Shown one piece after another: positions 1 through 8,996 of a stretch of DNA of 64,000 bases (within the stretch, counting starts at the first letter, position 1; each line of letters begins with the position of its first letter). The translations under genes were made by a program, and so were the position numbers. The notes below the pieces were generated by a model. It searched no databases. It had not been told where the DNA came from and worked only from the letters and a program-made list of their open reading frames with translations. The DNA comes from Amycolatopsis lexingtonensis (GTDB lineage Bacteria > Actinomycetota > Actinomycetes > Mycobacteriales > Pseudonocardiaceae): the NCBI RefSeq assembly GCF_014873755.1, contig NZ_JADBEG010000001.1:7414501-7478500 (forward strand), in the 5' to 3' direction.

Positions 1-2294
1 AGTTCCTGCAGCCGCTGCTGGAATTCGCGGATCCGGTCGAGCTGGTCGTTCTGCTGCCGGTTGCCGCCGTCGCCGAACTGGACCGAATCCCGCTGGTCCC
101 GCTGCTGTTGCTGCGGCGGCTGCTGGACCTGCACCCGGTCCTGTGGCGAGCTGATGGCCGCGACGCGGTCGAAGCGCTCGCCCGGCCGTCCGCTCAGGTA
201 GAGCTGCATGAACCGGTCCCAGATCGGGCCGGCGAGCGTCGAACCGAACAGCGGGGCGCCGCCCGGGCCGCGCAGGGCCTTGTCGCCGTCGCTGCCCACC
301 CAGACCGCGGCGGACACCGAAGGCGTGTAGCCCACCATCCACGTCTGGGAGTTCGCGTTCGCCGCCGACGCGGGTTCGTCGTTCTGCGGCGTGTGCTGCT
401 GCGTCCCCGTCTTGCCCGCACACTCGTGGCCGGCCGGGCAGCTCAGCTTGGAGAACGGGATCACCGGTGCCAGTGCCGCCGTCACGTTCCCGGCGATCTG
501 CGCGCTCTTCTGCGTGTCGTTGTCGGCGAACGCGTCGATCGAGCGGAGCTTCGCCTCGTACGCGGTTTCGCCGTTCGCGTTGGTCACCTTCTGCACGAAG
601 TGCCGGTCGCGCTGGACGCCGCCCGCGGCGAAGGTCGCGTACGCCGAGGCCATGTCGGCCGGCGTGACCTGCGTGCCGCCCCCGCCGATGGAGATGTTGT
701 TGTCGCCGGTGAACAGCTCGCTGCGGCCGCCGTTGTCCTTAGTCCGGATGCCCGCCTCGCGCGCGGCTTCCGCCACGCCGCTCGGCTTCGTCACGTTGAG
801 GACCATGTCGTAGAACACCGTGTTCGTGGACCGCTGCATCGCCTCGGAGACGGTGCACTGCTGCGAGCAGCTGCTGCTGTCCCCGGCGTTGCGGATCGGG
901 AGGTCGACGCCGGGGAACGTGCGCGGGGACGTGCCGTCGAACCGCGCGTCGAGGCCACGGCCGAGCTTGAGGAACGCCGCCAGGTCGAACGGCTTCATCG
1001 ACGACCCGGGGTTGTGCGCCTCGTCGGCCCAGTCGCGCCCGGCGAGGTCCTCGCCGTTCGGGCCCTTCACGATCGCTTCGCCGCCGTAGTAGGCGAGCAC
1101 GCCGCCGGTCTTCGGGTCGACGGCCACCAGCGCGTTCAGGATCCGGTCGTCGGTCTGGTCCGCCATCCCTTCGGCCACGGCCTTCTCGGCCGACTGCTGC
1201 GCCTGCGAGTCGATGGTGGTGAAGACCTGGAAACCGCCCGAGTAGTACTGCTTCTCGTCGATCCCCTGCGCCGCCAGCTCGGCCTTGACCTGCTTCTTGA
1301 GGAACGGGTTGAGCGCGCCGGCCTGCTTGCTCTCCCGCAGCGGGATCGGCGTCGGGAACTTCGCGGCGGCGCGCTGGGCCGGCGTCAGGTAGCCGTTCTT
1401 GAGCATCCGGTCCAGCGCCGTGGTCCACCGGTTCGTCGCGACGGTCTGGTTTTCCGAGCGGCCCGGCTGCTGGATCAGCCCGGCGAGCAGCGCGGCCTGC
1501 GAGTAGTCGAGCTGACCGGCGTCCTTGCCGAAGTACGCCTGCGCGGCGGCCTGGATCCCGTACGAGCCGCGGCCGAAGTAGATGATGTTGAGGTAGGCGG
1601 TGATGATGTCCGCCTTGTCGTAGGTCTGGTTCATCTTGAACGACTTCGCGAGCTCGACCCACTTGCGCGTCAGCGTCGGGTCGTCGTCGCCGGAAGCGTT
1701 CTTGATGTACTGCTGTGAAATCGTCGAGCCGCCGCCGGGGCCGCCGGTGACCTGGTTGTAGGCCGCGCGCAGGATGCCGCCGACGTCGAAGCCGGAGTTC
1801 GTCTCGAACGACGCGTCTTCGGTGGCGATCACGGCTTTCTTGACGACGTCCGGGATCTGGTTCGGTGCGAGGATCTGCCGGTTGCCGCCGGTGGGGACGT
1901 CCTTGCCCATTTCGGTGCCGTCGCTGAACAGGTAGGTGACCGCCTGGCCCTGCGCCTGCGCGATCGTCTCCGGCGAGGGGACGTCGACGGCGAGGTAGGT
2001 GAGCGCGAAGGCGATCCCGGGGACGACGAAGAACAGTCCCGCGGCCACGTACCCCATCCGCCGGACCCGCCGCCACCGCCGTCGCCGCAGGTCCTGGGCG
2101 GTGAGCGGGCGCGGCCGGCGCGGCGGCTCACCGGCCCGCTGCCGGATGATCGGCACGGTCGGCGGCTCGTCCGGCTCGGTCCCGTTGTGCGCGTGGTGGG
2201 TGATCAGGTCGGGCTCGCTGCCCAGCAGTCCGGCACGCGGCACGGGCCGCCGGGCGCGACGACGTCGGGGTTCGGGCTGCCGGTCGTGGTTCAC
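1..2294 (-). CDS. Class A penicillin-binding protein, third tandem copy (C-terminus cut by window edge)
   Basis: Bifunctional peptidoglycan synthase that polymerises lipid II and cross-links stem peptides outside the membrane. The GTG start at 2294 follows a GGAGGA site. A short Arg/Pro-rich cytoplasmic tail contains DLITHHAHNG, also found in the neighbouring copy. One membrane anchor follows. The GT51 transglycosylase region shows ATEDASFETN, GGSTISQQ and RKWVELAKS. The transpeptidase region shows SSMK (SxxK), STN (SxN) and GKTGT. The C-terminus becomes Gln-rich just before the edge and no stop is in the window. It lies 78 bases downstream of the second copy, so read-through is possible. The family is secure; which copy is the housekeeping enzyme is not. 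Confidence 0.95.
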   Translation of the reverse strand, partial: MNHDRQPEPRRRRARRPVPRAGLLGSEPDLITHHAHNGTEPDEPPTVPIIRQRAGEPPRRPRPLTAQDLRRRRWRRVRRMGYVAAGLFFVVPGIAFALTYLAVDVPSPETIAQAQGQAVTYLFSDGTEMGKDVPTGGNRQILAPNQIPDVVKKAVIATEDASFETNSGFDVGGILRAAYNQVTGGPGGGSTISQQYIKNASGDDDPTLTRKWVELAKSFKMNQTYDKADIITAYLNIIYFGRGSYGIQAAAQAYFGKDAGQLDYSQAALLAGLIQQPGRSENQTVATNRWTTALDRMLKNGYLTPAQRAAAKFPTPIPLRESKQAGALNPFLKKQVKAELAAQGIDEKQYYSGGFQVFTTIDSQAQQSAEKAVAEGMADQTDDRILNALVAVDPKTGGVLAYYGGEAIVKGPNGEDLAGRDWADEAHNPGSSMKPFDLAAFLKLGRGLDARFDGTSPRTFPGVDLPIRNAGDSSSCSQQCTVSEAMQRSTNTVFYDMVLNVTKPSGVAEAAREAGIRTKDNGGRSELFTGDNNISIGGGGTQVTPADMASAYATFAAGGVQRDRHFVQKVTNANGETAYEAKLRSIDAFADNDTQKSAQIAGNVTAALAPVIPFSKLSCPAGHECAGKTGTQQHTPQNDEPASAANANSQTWMVGYTPSVSAAVWVGSDGDKALRGPGGAPLFGSTLAGPIWDRFMQLYLSGRPGERFDRVAAISSPQDRVQVQQPPQQQQRDQRDSVQFGDGGNRQQNDQLDRIREFQQRLQE

Positions 2295-2372
2295 GGGCCG
2301 TCCTCCACGGTGGGCTGCGGACGCAGTCCTCTCGGGAGGCACACGTACCGCCGCCCACCGTGGTTCAGCCGG

Positions 2373-4799
2373 TTACGCCGATGGGTCCGGTGTATCGGTC
2401 GGAGTTTCCTTCGGGCTCGTCGTCGGCTTCGGGTGCTTCGGCGTGCTCTCCTTCGACGGCGGCTGGTCGCCGTCGTGCCCCGGGCCGTGGCCCTGGTCGC
2501 CCGGGTCGCCGTCGGGGTTCTCGTCGGTCGGGGCCGATTCCGTCGTCGTCGCCACTTCGGACGACGGCGGGGGTGCGACCTCGCCGCCGATGCGCTCGAC
2601 CTTGTCGAAGCGCTCGCCCGGCTTGCCCGTCAGGTACAGCGAAAGGAACTTCTGCCACATCGGGCCGGCGATCGTGGAGCCGTAGATCGGCGAGTTGTTC
2701 TTGCCGTGCAGCGGCTTGTTGCCGTCGCCGCCGACCCAGGCCGCCACCGAGACCGACGGGGTGTACCCGACCATCCACGTCTGCGAGTTCGCGTTCGCCG
2801 CCCACGCCGGCTCGCCCGCGACCTTCGTGTGCTGCTGCGTCCCGGTCTTCCCGGCACACTCGTGGCCGTTCGGGCACTTCAGGTGCGAGAAGTCGATGAC
2901 CGGCTTCAGCGCTTCGGTGACGTTGCCGGCGATCTGCCTGCTCTTGTCCGCGTCGCTGTCGAACACGGCCTTCGCGTCGGTGGCGGCCTCCCACGCGACT
3001 TCGTTCTGCGCGTTGGTCACCTTCTGGACGAAGTGCCGGTCGCGCTGCTGGCCGTTGGCCGCGAAGGTCGCGTATGCCGCGGCCATGTCCAGCGGGGTGA
3101 TCTGGGTTTCGCCACCGCCGAGGGAGATGTTGTTGTCCTTGGTGGAGATGATCGACTGGCCGCCGTCCTCCTTGACCTTGACGCCGGCCTCCTTCGCGGC
3201 TTCCTTGACCGGGCCCTGCTTGGTGTCGTGCAGGACCATGTCGTAGAAGACGGTGTTCGCCGACCGCATCATCGCTTCGGACACCGTGCACTGCTGCGAG
3301 CAGGTGCTGCCCGGGCCGGCGTTGCGCACGACGCGGCCGTCGAAGACGCGGTTGTTGGAGCCGTCGTAGGTGGTGTCGAGGCCCTTGCCCATCTTGAGCA
3401 GCGCCGTGAGGTCGAACGGCTTCATCGACGAACCCGGGTTCTGCGGCGTGTCCGCCCAGTCGCGCCCGGCCTGGTCCTGGCCGTTGACCTGGATGATCGG
3501 CTTGCCGCCGTAGTAGGCGAGCACGCCGCCGGTCTTCGGGTCGACGGCGACGAGCGCGTTGAGCAGGTTGTCGTCGACCTGGTTCTTCATCGCGTCGGTG
3601 GCGGCCTGCTCGGCGGCCTGCTGCGCCTTCGGGTCGATCGTCGTCTGGACCACGAAACCGCCGGCGTAGTAGCGGTCTTCCGGGATGTCGTGCGCGGCCA
3701 GCTCGTTCTTCACCTGCTGCACGACGAACGCGGGCGGCGCGCCGGCCTGCTGTTTGCTGTCTTCCAGCGGGATCGGCGTCGGGAACTGCGCCGCCGCGCG
3801 GTCGGCCGCGCTGATGTAGTTGTTCTTCACCATCCGGTCGAGCGCGGTGTTCCAGCGGTCGTTCGCGACCTTGGGGTTCTCCGACCGGCCCGGCTGCTGG
3901 ATCAGGCCCGCGAGCAACGCGGCTTCCGAGAAGGAAAGGTCCTTGGCTTCCTTGTGGAAGAAGGCCTGCGACGCCGCGCCCACCCCGTACGCCCCGCGCC
4001 CGAAGTAGATGATGTTCAGGTACGCGGTGATGATGTCCTTCTTCTCGTACGTCTGGTTCATCTTGAAGGACTTGGCCAGCTCGGTCCACTTGCGCGTGAG
4101 CGTGGGCGCGTCGTTGTCGGTGGCCTTCTTGATGTACTGCTGCGAAATCGTCGAACCACCGCCGGTGCCGCCGGTGGCCTGGTTGTAGACCGCGCGCAGC
4201 AGGCCGCCGACGTCGAAGCCCGAGTTGGTCTCGAACGAGTCGTCCTCGGTCGCGATCGCCGCGTGCTTCATGACGTCCGGGATCTGGTCGGGTGTCAGCA
4301 GCACCCGGTTGCCGCCGCGCGGGACGTCCTTGCCCATCGGCGAGCCGTCGGCGTAGAGGTAGGTCACCGCCTGGCTCTGGTTCTGCGCGACCTCGGTCGG
4401 CGAGGGCACGTCGACCAGGAAGTACGTGATGACGAACGCGATCGCGGGTACCACGAAGAACAACCCGAAGAACCCGTAGGCGACCCTCCGGATGATCTTC
4501 CAGCGGCGCTTCTTCTTCTGCGCCGGGGTCAGGACCGGCTTGCCGTCGCCTTCGGGCTCGACGTCGTCGTAGCCGGACGGCTCCTCGTACGCGTGGTGCG
4601 TCATCAGCTCGGGGCCGCCGCTCATCGGCGGCGGTTCGGGCCGGTACCCGCGCGGTGGCGGCTGCTGCGGGCGGCCGGGCGGCGGGGGCACCGGGCGCCG
4701 CGGGCCCTGACCGTACGGGCCCTGCGGTGCGGACGGCCCACGACGGCGCGGATCAGGACCCTGGCCCGGCGGCCAGGAGCGGGATCGATCGTCGGGCAC
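2373..4799 (-). CDS. Class A penicillin-binding protein, second tandem copy
   Basis: Glycosyltransferase/transpeptidase of 808 residues. The frame stays open upstream to 5468, but the GTG at 4799 is preferred: it has GGAGGA seven bases upstream, starts VPDDRSRSWP like the first copy (MNDDRNRSWP), and avoids overlap with that gene. The order is a Pro/Gly-rich cytoplasmic tail of about 90 residues, a basic QKKKRRWK stretch, one membrane span, GT51 motifs (ATEDDSFETN, GGSTISQQ), then the transpeptidase with SSMK, SAN and GKTGT. The tail after the catalytic domain is Pro/Thr/Ser/Glu-rich. A terminator separates it from the first copy, so it probably has its own promoter between 4800 and 4900. Confidence 0.96.
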   Translation of the reverse strand: MPDDRSRSWPPGQGPDPRRRGPSAPQGPYGQGPRRPVPPPPGRPQQPPPRGYRPEPPPMSGGPELMTHHAYEEPSGYDDVEPEGDGKPVLTPAQKKKRRWKIIRRVAYGFFGLFFVVPAIAFVITYFLVDVPSPTEVAQNQSQAVTYLYADGSPMGKDVPRGGNRVLLTPDQIPDVMKHAAIATEDDSFETNSGFDVGGLLRAVYNQATGGTGGGSTISQQYIKKATDNDAPTLTRKWTELAKSFKMNQTYEKKDIITAYLNIIYFGRGAYGVGAASQAFFHKEAKDLSFSEAALLAGLIQQPGRSENPKVANDRWNTALDRMVKNNYISAADRAAAQFPTPIPLEDSKQQAGAPPAFVVQQVKNELAAHDIPEDRYYAGGFVVQTTIDPKAQQAAEQAATDAMKNQVDDNLLNALVAVDPKTGGVLAYYGGKPIIQVNGQDQAGRDWADTPQNPGSSMKPFDLTALLKMGKGLDTTYDGSNNRVFDGRVVRNAGPGSTCSQQCTVSEAMMRSANTVFYDMVLHDTKQGPVKEAAKEAGVKVKEDGGQSIISTKDNNISLGGGETQITPLDMAAAYATFAANGQQRDRHFVQKVTNAQNEVAWEAATDAKAVFDSDADKSRQIAGNVTEALKPVIDFSHLKCPNGHECAGKTGTQQHTKVAGEPAWAANANSQTWMVGYTPSVSVAAWVGGDGNKPLHGKNNSPIYGSTIAGPMWQKFLSLYLTGKPGERFDKVERIGGEVAPPPSSEVATTTESAPTDENPDGDPGDQGHGPGHDGDQPPSKESTPKHPKPTTSPKETPTDTPDPSA

Positions 4800-4901
4800 G
4801 GGGCAGTCCTCCAGGTTCGCGGGCAGCGACAGCCGCCACCCCCTCGAGAAAGGACGCGTGTGACGCCGGTGGGTTGCCGGATGATCACCCCGAAAACGAC
4901 T

Positions 4902-4933
4902 CAGGGCCCTCCGCGCGATCGCGGAGGGCCCTG
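4902..4933 (-). terminator. Intrinsic terminator of the first PBP gene
   Basis: A 14-base perfect stem (cagggccctccgcg, 4902-4915; complement 4920-4933) with a 4-base loop lies four bases past the stop of the first PBP gene. On the minus strand it is followed by agtcgttttcg, a short U-rich tract. It separates the first and second PBP genes. Confidence 0.85.
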
Positions 4934-4936
4934 CGG

Positions 4937-7669
4937 TCAGCCCGGGCCGGCGCCCGGTGGGGCAGCGAGCCCGCCACCACCACCCGCGGTGTTGCCCAGC
5001 GGGAACGTCGGGGTTTCGCCCGGTCCGGGCCTGCTCCGGCTCGTCCGGGGCGTGGTCGTCTCCGTGTTCGACGACTCGGTGCTGGGCGGGGTCTCGGTGG
5101 TGGACGGCGGCGTCGTCGTCGTGCTCGGCGCCTCCGACGTCTTCGTCGGCGTCGTGGTCACGTCGTTGACGTCCTTGCCGATCGGCGCGACCTTGTCGAA
5201 CTTCTCCCCCGGTTTGCCCTTGAGGTAGAGGTTCATGAAGTTCTGCCACGTCGGACCGGCGATGGTGGCACCGAAGATCGGCTTGTTCTTCGGGTCGTGC
5301 AGCGGCTTGTTGCCGTCGCCGCCGACCCAGACCGCGGCCGACACCGACGGCGTGTAGCCGACCATCCAGGTCTGCGCGTTGCGGTCCTTGTACGACGCCG
5401 GGTCGTCGTCCTTGGCGGTGTACTGCTGCGTACCGGTCTTGCCGGCGCACTCGTGGCCGGTCGGGCACTTCAGCTTCGAGTGGTCGATGACCGGGACGAG
5501 CGCCTCGGTCACGTTGCCGGCGATCTGCTGGCTCTTGGCCGCGTCGTCGGAGAACGCCGGGTTGGTCTTGATGTTGTTCTCGTCGAACTCGACTTCGTCC
5601 TGCTTGTTCGTCAGCTTCGCGACGAAGTGCTGCTCGTGGTAGGTGCCGCCGTTGGCGAACGACGCGTACGCGGCCGCCATGTCCTCCGGCGTCACGGCCG
5701 TGCCACCACCACCGAGCGAGATGTTGTTGTCGTCGGTGTAGAGGACGCTCTTGCCCTCCGGCGCCACCCGGACCCCGGCTTCCTTCGCCGCTTCCGCGAC
5801 CCGCGACGGCTTCGTCACGTTCAGGACCATGTCGTAGAACACGGTGTTCGCCGAGATCTCCATCGCCTTGGCGACGGTGCAGTCCTTGCCGCAGCTGGCG
5901 CTGTCACCCGCGTTCCGGACCGTGCGGCCGCCGAGCACCCGGTTGTTCGAGCCGTCGAACGTCTCGCCGAGGCCCTTGCCCATCTTGAGGAACGCCGTGA
6001 GGTCGAACGCCTTCACCGACGAACCGGGGTTGCGGGCCTGGTTCGCCCGGTCCTGGCCGATCTGGTTCTTGCCGTTCGCGTCCTTCACCAGCTCCGGCCC
6101 GCCGTAGTAGGCGATCACGCCGCCCGACTTCGGGTTGACCGCGACCAGGGCGTTGAGCAGGTTCTCGTCCGTCTGGCCCTTCATGCCCTCCTGGGCGGCC
6201 TGCTCCGCCGCGGCCTGCGCCGCCGGGTCGATCGTGGTGTAGATCTTCGCTCCGGACGAGAACAGCTTGTTCTCGTCGTAACCCTTCGCTGCCAGCTCGT
6301 CCTTGATCCGCTGCTGGAGCTGGTAGGTCATCTTCCCGGAGTTTTCCTCCTTGTTCGCGTTCTTCTCGATCGGCGTCGGGTACTGGGCGGCGGCGCGCTC
6401 GTCCGCGCGCAGCCACTTGTTGGCGACCATCTGGTCCATCACGTACGTCCAGCGCTGCTGGGCGTACTTCTGGTTCTCCGAACGGCCGGGGCCCTGGATC
6501 AGGCCGGCCAGCAGCGAGGCCTCGGACGCGTTGAGGTCCTTGGCGTCCTTGTTGAAGTACGCCTTCGCGGCCGCCTGGATGCCGTTCGCCCCGCGGCCGA
6601 AGTAGACGATGTTCAGGTAGGAAGTGATGATCTCTTCCTTGGACTGCTGGTTGTTCATCTTGAACGACTTCGCCAGCTCGGTCCACTTGCGGGTCAGCGT
6701 CGGGGCGTCGTTCTGCGTGGCCTGCTTGATGTACTGCTGGGAGATGGTCGAACCACCGCCCTGGCCACCGGAAACCTGGTTCCAGACCGCGCGCAGGATG
6801 CCGGTGACGTCGAAGCCGGAGTTGGTCTCGAACGTCGCGTCCTCGGCCGAGTACACGGCGTGCTTGACGACTTCGGGGACCTCGCCCGGCTTGAGCAGCT
6901 GGCGGTCGCCGCCCGGCGGGAGCTCGCGGCCCATCACCTGGCCACCGGCGTCGTAGTAGGTGATCGGCTGGTTCTGCAGCGACTTGATGCTCTCCGGCGT
7001 CGGCACGTCGACCAGGAAGTACGTGATGACGAACGCGATCGCGGGGACCACGAAGAACAGGCCGACGCAGGCGTACGCCACCCGGCGGACGATCTTCCAG
7101 CGGCGCTTCTTCTTCTGCGCCGGGGTCAGGACCCGCTTGCCGTCTTCGTCGAGCTCCTCCTGGGGCTCGACGTCGTCGGCGAACTCGTTGAACGCGGCGT
7201 CGTCGTAGCCGTCGTCGTACGGGTCGCGCCCGAAGTCGTCGGTGCCGTTGTGCGCGTGGTGGGTGATGAGGTCCGGTTCGCGGCCGGGAGGCGGCACGGG
7301 CCGGCCGCCGCGTGGCTGGCGGAAGCCCTCCGGCGGCGAAGCGGGCGGCGGGCTCTGCTGGGGACGCTGGCCGGGCGGCGGGACGGCCCGCCGCGGCGGC
7401 ATGCCCTGCTGCCCGGCGGGACGCTGCGGCCGCCGGGGCGGCTCTTCGCCCGGCCACTGCGGCCCGCCCTCGTCGCCGGACGGCCACTCGGGCGCGCCAC
7501 CGCCACCACGCGGGTTGCCGCGAGGCGGGGTGTTGCGCTGGGGGCGGCGGGGGGCTTCTTCGCCGGGCCACGCCGGTCCGGGGTCTTCCCCCGGCCACGG
7601 GCCTGACTGGGCACGGCGAGGTGCATCTGGCTCCTGGCCGGGCCAGGAGCGGTTGCGGTCGTCGTTCAC
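4937..7669 (-). CDS. ponA: Class A penicillin-binding protein (PonA1-like), first tandem copy
   Basis: Largest complete copy, 910 residues, ATG start at 7669. The cytoplasmic tail of about 170 residues is very rich in Pro, Gly, Arg and Trp and contains DLITHHAHNG, then an acidic stretch and QKKKRRWK before a single membrane span. GT51 motifs include GGSTISQQ and RKWTELAKS. The transpeptidase has SSVK, SAN and GKTGT, followed by a Thr/Pro/Gly-rich tail. It is adjacent to a DUF5318 gene and near padR and ino1, matching the M. tuberculosis ponA1 neighbourhood (Rv0046c-Rv0050, from memory), so this copy is the best candidate for the ancestral ponA1. The tail may be a scaffold or phosphorylation region as in other actinobacterial PBPs (inference). 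Confidence 0.96.
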   Translation of the reverse strand: MNDDRNRSWPGQEPDAPRRAQSGPWPGEDPGPAWPGEEAPRRPQRNTPPRGNPRGGGGAPEWPSGDEGGPQWPGEEPPRRPQRPAGQQGMPPRRAVPPPGQRPQQSPPPASPPEGFRQPRGGRPVPPPGREPDLITHHAHNGTDDFGRDPYDDGYDDAAFNEFADDVEPQEELDEDGKRVLTPAQKKKRRWKIVRRVAYACVGLFFVVPAIAFVITYFLVDVPTPESIKSLQNQPITYYDAGGQVMGRELPPGGDRQLLKPGEVPEVVKHAVYSAEDATFETNSGFDVTGILRAVWNQVSGGQGGGSTISQQYIKQATQNDAPTLTRKWTELAKSFKMNNQQSKEEIITSYLNIVYFGRGANGIQAAAKAYFNKDAKDLNASEASLLAGLIQGPGRSENQKYAQQRWTYVMDQMVANKWLRADERAAAQYPTPIEKNANKEENSGKMTYQLQQRIKDELAAKGYDENKLFSSGAKIYTTIDPAAQAAAEQAAQEGMKGQTDENLLNALVAVNPKSGGVIAYYGGPELVKDANGKNQIGQDRANQARNPGSSVKAFDLTAFLKMGKGLGETFDGSNNRVLGGRTVRNAGDSASCGKDCTVAKAMEISANTVFYDMVLNVTKPSRVAEAAKEAGVRVAPEGKSVLYTDDNNISLGGGGTAVTPEDMAAAYASFANGGTYHEQHFVAKLTNKQDEVEFDENNIKTNPAFSDDAAKSQQIAGNVTEALVPVIDHSKLKCPTGHECAGKTGTQQYTAKDDDPASYKDRNAQTWMVGYTPSVSAAVWVGGDGNKPLHDPKNKPIFGATIAGPTWQNFMNLYLKGKPGEKFDKVAPIGKDVNDVTTTPTKTSEAPSTTTTPPSTTETPPSTESSNTETTTPRTSRSRPGPGETPTFPLGNTAGGGGGLAAPPGAGPG

Positions 7670-7736
7670 GAATGGGCCTCCCAGACCGGCGCCCGGTGGG
7701 GCGCCGTTCTGCGCTCTTCAGCGGTTGTGATCCAGC

Positions 7737-8132
7737 TCACCGGCCTGCGGTCCTTCGTGGACCGGCCGGTTCCCCCGTGCCGAGGACGTACGACCGGACC
7801 AGGTGGTTCCAGTGACACGCGCGGCACACTTCGACGTCGTACACGGTGAACTCGGCGAACATGCCGGCCATCCTGGCCAGCTCTTCGGGTGTCCTCGCCG
7901 AACCCGCGACGTGCTTGAGTTCGTCACCGTAGACCCAGGACACCAGGGTCAGCGGCTCCTGGCGGCAGATCGGGCAGGGCAGGTCACCGGCCCGGCCGTG
8001 GAACTTCGCCGCCCGCAGCAGGTACGGGCTCGCGTCGCAGGCTTCGTAGCTGCCGACGCGCCCGGAGCGGACTTCGGCCAGCAGCGCACGGCGCTGCAGC
8101 GCGTAGTCCACGACCTGCCGCTGGTTAATCAC
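7737..8132 (-). CDS. DUF5318 family zinc-ribbon-like protein (Rv0049-like)
   Basis: Protein of 131 residues. The motif NQRQVVDYALQRRALLAEV near the start, DASPYLLRAAKFHG, then CPIC and CRACHW pairs that could bind zinc, and NHLVRSYVLG near the end match the actinobacterial DUF5318 family. The function is unknown. The GTG at 8132 is chosen because the family begins at this point, although no strong ribosome site is visible. It is 67 bases upstream of ponA on the same strand, the pairing known from mycobacteria, which suggests a link to cell-wall synthesis (inference). Confidence 0.85.
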   Translation of the reverse strand: MINQRQVVDYALQRRALLAEVRSGRVGSYEACDASPYLLRAAKFHGRAGDLPCPICRQEPLTLVSWVYGDELKHVAGSARTPEELARMAGMFAEFTVYDVEVCRACHWNHLVRSYVLGTGEPAGPRRTAGR

Positions 8133-8283
8133 CAGGACAGAGTACGGGCTCTTCCTGTGTCGTCCACGCCCCCTAGCGCGGCCGCCTGCCCGACCGGGGT
8201 GGACACGCCGGACGTTCGATAACTCTCCGGTGAATTTCGCCCACTGCGGAGTGACCGGGCTCGTTAGCTTCGCCACTTCGATG

Positions 8284-8300
8284 TATCGGCGCGATATAGT
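8284..8300 (+). promoter_or_regulatory. Putative padR promoter/operator
   Basis: The palindrome tatcg-gcg-cgata (8284-8296) overlaps a good -10 hexamer, TATAGT (8295-8300), about 80 bases upstream of the padR start. An operator over the -10 box fits autorepression, common for PadR proteins. No clear -35 is seen. Confidence 0.45.
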
Positions 8301-8378
8301 GGCTGAGTAGGTTGGATCGAGGCGACCCGTTCGGAGCAACGCGCGTCGTCCCGGTTTGTTCCCGGAAGGGGGTGCGGT

Positions 8379-8924
8379 GTGCTGGAGTTCGCGATCCTGG
8401 GTCTTCTGCACGAAGCGCCCATGCACGGGTACGTGCTGCGCAAGCGGCTGCACGAGACGCTCGGCACGCTCCGGACGTTCTCGTACGGCTCGCTGTACCC
8501 GACCCTGCGGAAGCTGCTGCGGGCCGGGTACCTGGTCGAAGAGCTGGACGAGGCCGACGACCGGGCGTGGTCGCGGCGCGGACGGCGGGTCTACAAGCTC
8601 ACCGCGGAGGGCAAGGAGCGCTTCGGTGAGCTGCTCGGCGACGCCGGGCCGCAGACCTGGGACGACGAAGGCTTCGGTGTTCACCTGGCCTTCTTCTCGC
8701 GTACCCCGGCCGACGTGCGGATGCGGATCCTCGAGGGCCGCCGCCGCCGGGTCGAGGAGCGCCGCGAGGGATTGCGGGCGGCGCTGTCGCGGGCCGAGGA
8801 GAAGATCGATCGCTACACCCGCGAGCTGCACCGGCTCGGGCTGGAGACCAGCGAGCGGGAGGTGCGCTGGCTCAACGAGCTGATCGCGCACGAACAAGCC
8901 GAACGGCAGGGTCCGGAGACCTGA
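8379..8924 (+). CDS. PadR family transcriptional regulator
   Basis: A 181-residue protein beginning LEFAILGLLHEAPMHGY, the PadR winged-helix signature, with SYGSLYPTLRKLLRAGYL as recognition helix and wing. The C-terminal half (about residues 105-175) is a charged helical dimerisation arm of the Vir/PadR_C type. The GTG start follows a GGAAGGGGG purine run. It sits 72 bases upstream of ino1 on the same strand, the arrangement of Rv0047c/Rv0046c in M. tuberculosis, so control of ino1 is plausible but inferred. A palindrome over its own -10 box suggests autoregulation. Confidence 0.9.
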   Translation: MLEFAILGLLHEAPMHGYVLRKRLHETLGTLRTFSYGSLYPTLRKLLRAGYLVEELDEADDRAWSRRGRRVYKLTAEGKERFGELLGDAGPQTWDDEGFGVHLAFFSRTPADVRMRILEGRRRRVEERREGLRAALSRAEEKIDRYTRELHRLGLETSEREVRWLNELIAHEQAERQGPET

Positions 8925-8996
8925 GCCGCTCGGCCCGGGCCGCAGCGTCGCGGCACCAGACCTACTGAACAGACACGGATTGAAGGAGAAACCCCC

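Noticed and set aside
4800..5468. Extension of the second PBP gene up to 5468
   Set aside because: The extra sequence overlaps the end of the first PBP gene in another frame and crosses its terminator; the GTG at 4799 has a good ribosome site and matches the paralogue's start.
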